Source: Micromonospora cabrerizensis
Lineage (GTDB): Bacteria; Actinomycetota; Actinomycetes; Mycobacteriales; Micromonosporaceae
Assembly: GCF_022230955.1 (NCBI RefSeq)
Contig: NZ_JAKKFI010000060.1
Span: 96,696-160,695 of the forward strand
Direction: 5' to 3'
Length of the DNA stretch: 64,000 nucleotides
Made by a program: the position numbers and the translations under genes. Shown one piece after another: positions 63,985 through 64,000 of the stretch (positions are counted from its first letter, which is position 1; each line of letters opens with the position of its first letter). A model generated the notes under the pieces. It did not search any database and had not been told where the DNA came from. It was given only the letters and a program-made list of their open reading frames with translations.

Positions 63985-64000
63985 TGCGGGTATGGTCTGT

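Overview
This 64 kb window comes from a high-GC (about 70%) actinomycete chromosome. Gene content (type VII secretion with a mycosin, SAV_915-family and DUF2243 proteins, an ECF sigma factor paired with a YCII protein, twin-arginine and lipoprotein exports, an actinobacterial c-di-AMP riboswitch) and codon usage fit Micromonosporaceae, most likely Micromonospora or a relative; this is inference from family knowledge, no search was run. I see no tRNA, rRNA, CRISPR array, insertion sequence or prophage.

Layout. 1-4.2 kb: tail of a type VII (ESX-like) secretion locus: the C-terminal part of EccC, two WXG100 proteins and a convergent mycosin. 4.2-8.3 kb: a winged-helix protein, a beta-carbonic anhydrase, a secreted coiled-coil cell-wall protein behind a ydaO-type c-di-AMP riboswitch, and a YibE/F membrane protein. 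8.6-12.7 kb: a copper island, csoR divergent from copZ, a His-rich exported protein and copA, with two CsoR-like operators between them, then a CsbD stress protein behind a sigma-B-like promoter. 12.8-21.1 kb: small regulators, a secreted tripeptidyl-aminopeptidase-like hydrolase, a methyltransferase divergent from an XRE-cupin regulator, a YCII/ECF sigma pair, a DUF2786 protein, and a DUF2243/CtaG-like membrane pair. 21.1-28.0 kb: a four-gene acyl-CoA degradation operon (acyl-CoA dehydrogenase, thiolase, FadB-like enzyme, CoA transferase) with a TetR regulator nearby. 28.0-30.0 kb: a zinc-finger membrane protein divergent from a TRM11-like methyltransferase. 30.0-38.6 kb: a full potassium operon with an extra 27-codon membrane peptide, kdpF, kdpA, kdpB, an enlarged kdpC, kdpD and kdpE, preceded by a long leader that can fold. 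38.7-42.4 kb: a twin-arginine FAD oxidoreductase with a golvesin-like C-terminus, a SAV_915 protein and a dienelactone hydrolase.

42.4-57.1 kb is the most coherent catabolic system: a divergent alpha-galactoside locus. The plus strand encodes a lipoprotein binding protein, two ABC permeases, a cytoplasmic GH36 alpha-galactosidase and a secreted GH27 alpha-galactosidase with a C-terminal PLL-like lectin propeller. The minus strand encodes a short-chain dehydrogenase, a FadR-type GntR regulator, a DgoD-like galactonate dehydratase, a mutarotase-like protein, a KDPGal-type aldolase, a sugar kinase, an SMP-30 lactonase and a yellow/MRJP-like propeller. Together these spell out an oxidative (De Ley-Doudoroff) route from imported galactosides to pyruvate and glyceraldehyde-3-phosphate, without Leloir genes in the window. 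57.3-64 kb: a LAL-like ATPase without a DNA-binding domain, a large secreted subtilase, a frameshifted protein-kinase gene, and a 16-copy octamer tandem repeat at the window edge.

Several perfect long inverted repeats (22 bp at 21048-21107, 25 bp at 30130-30202) and structured leaders stand out in otherwise compact intergenic DNA.
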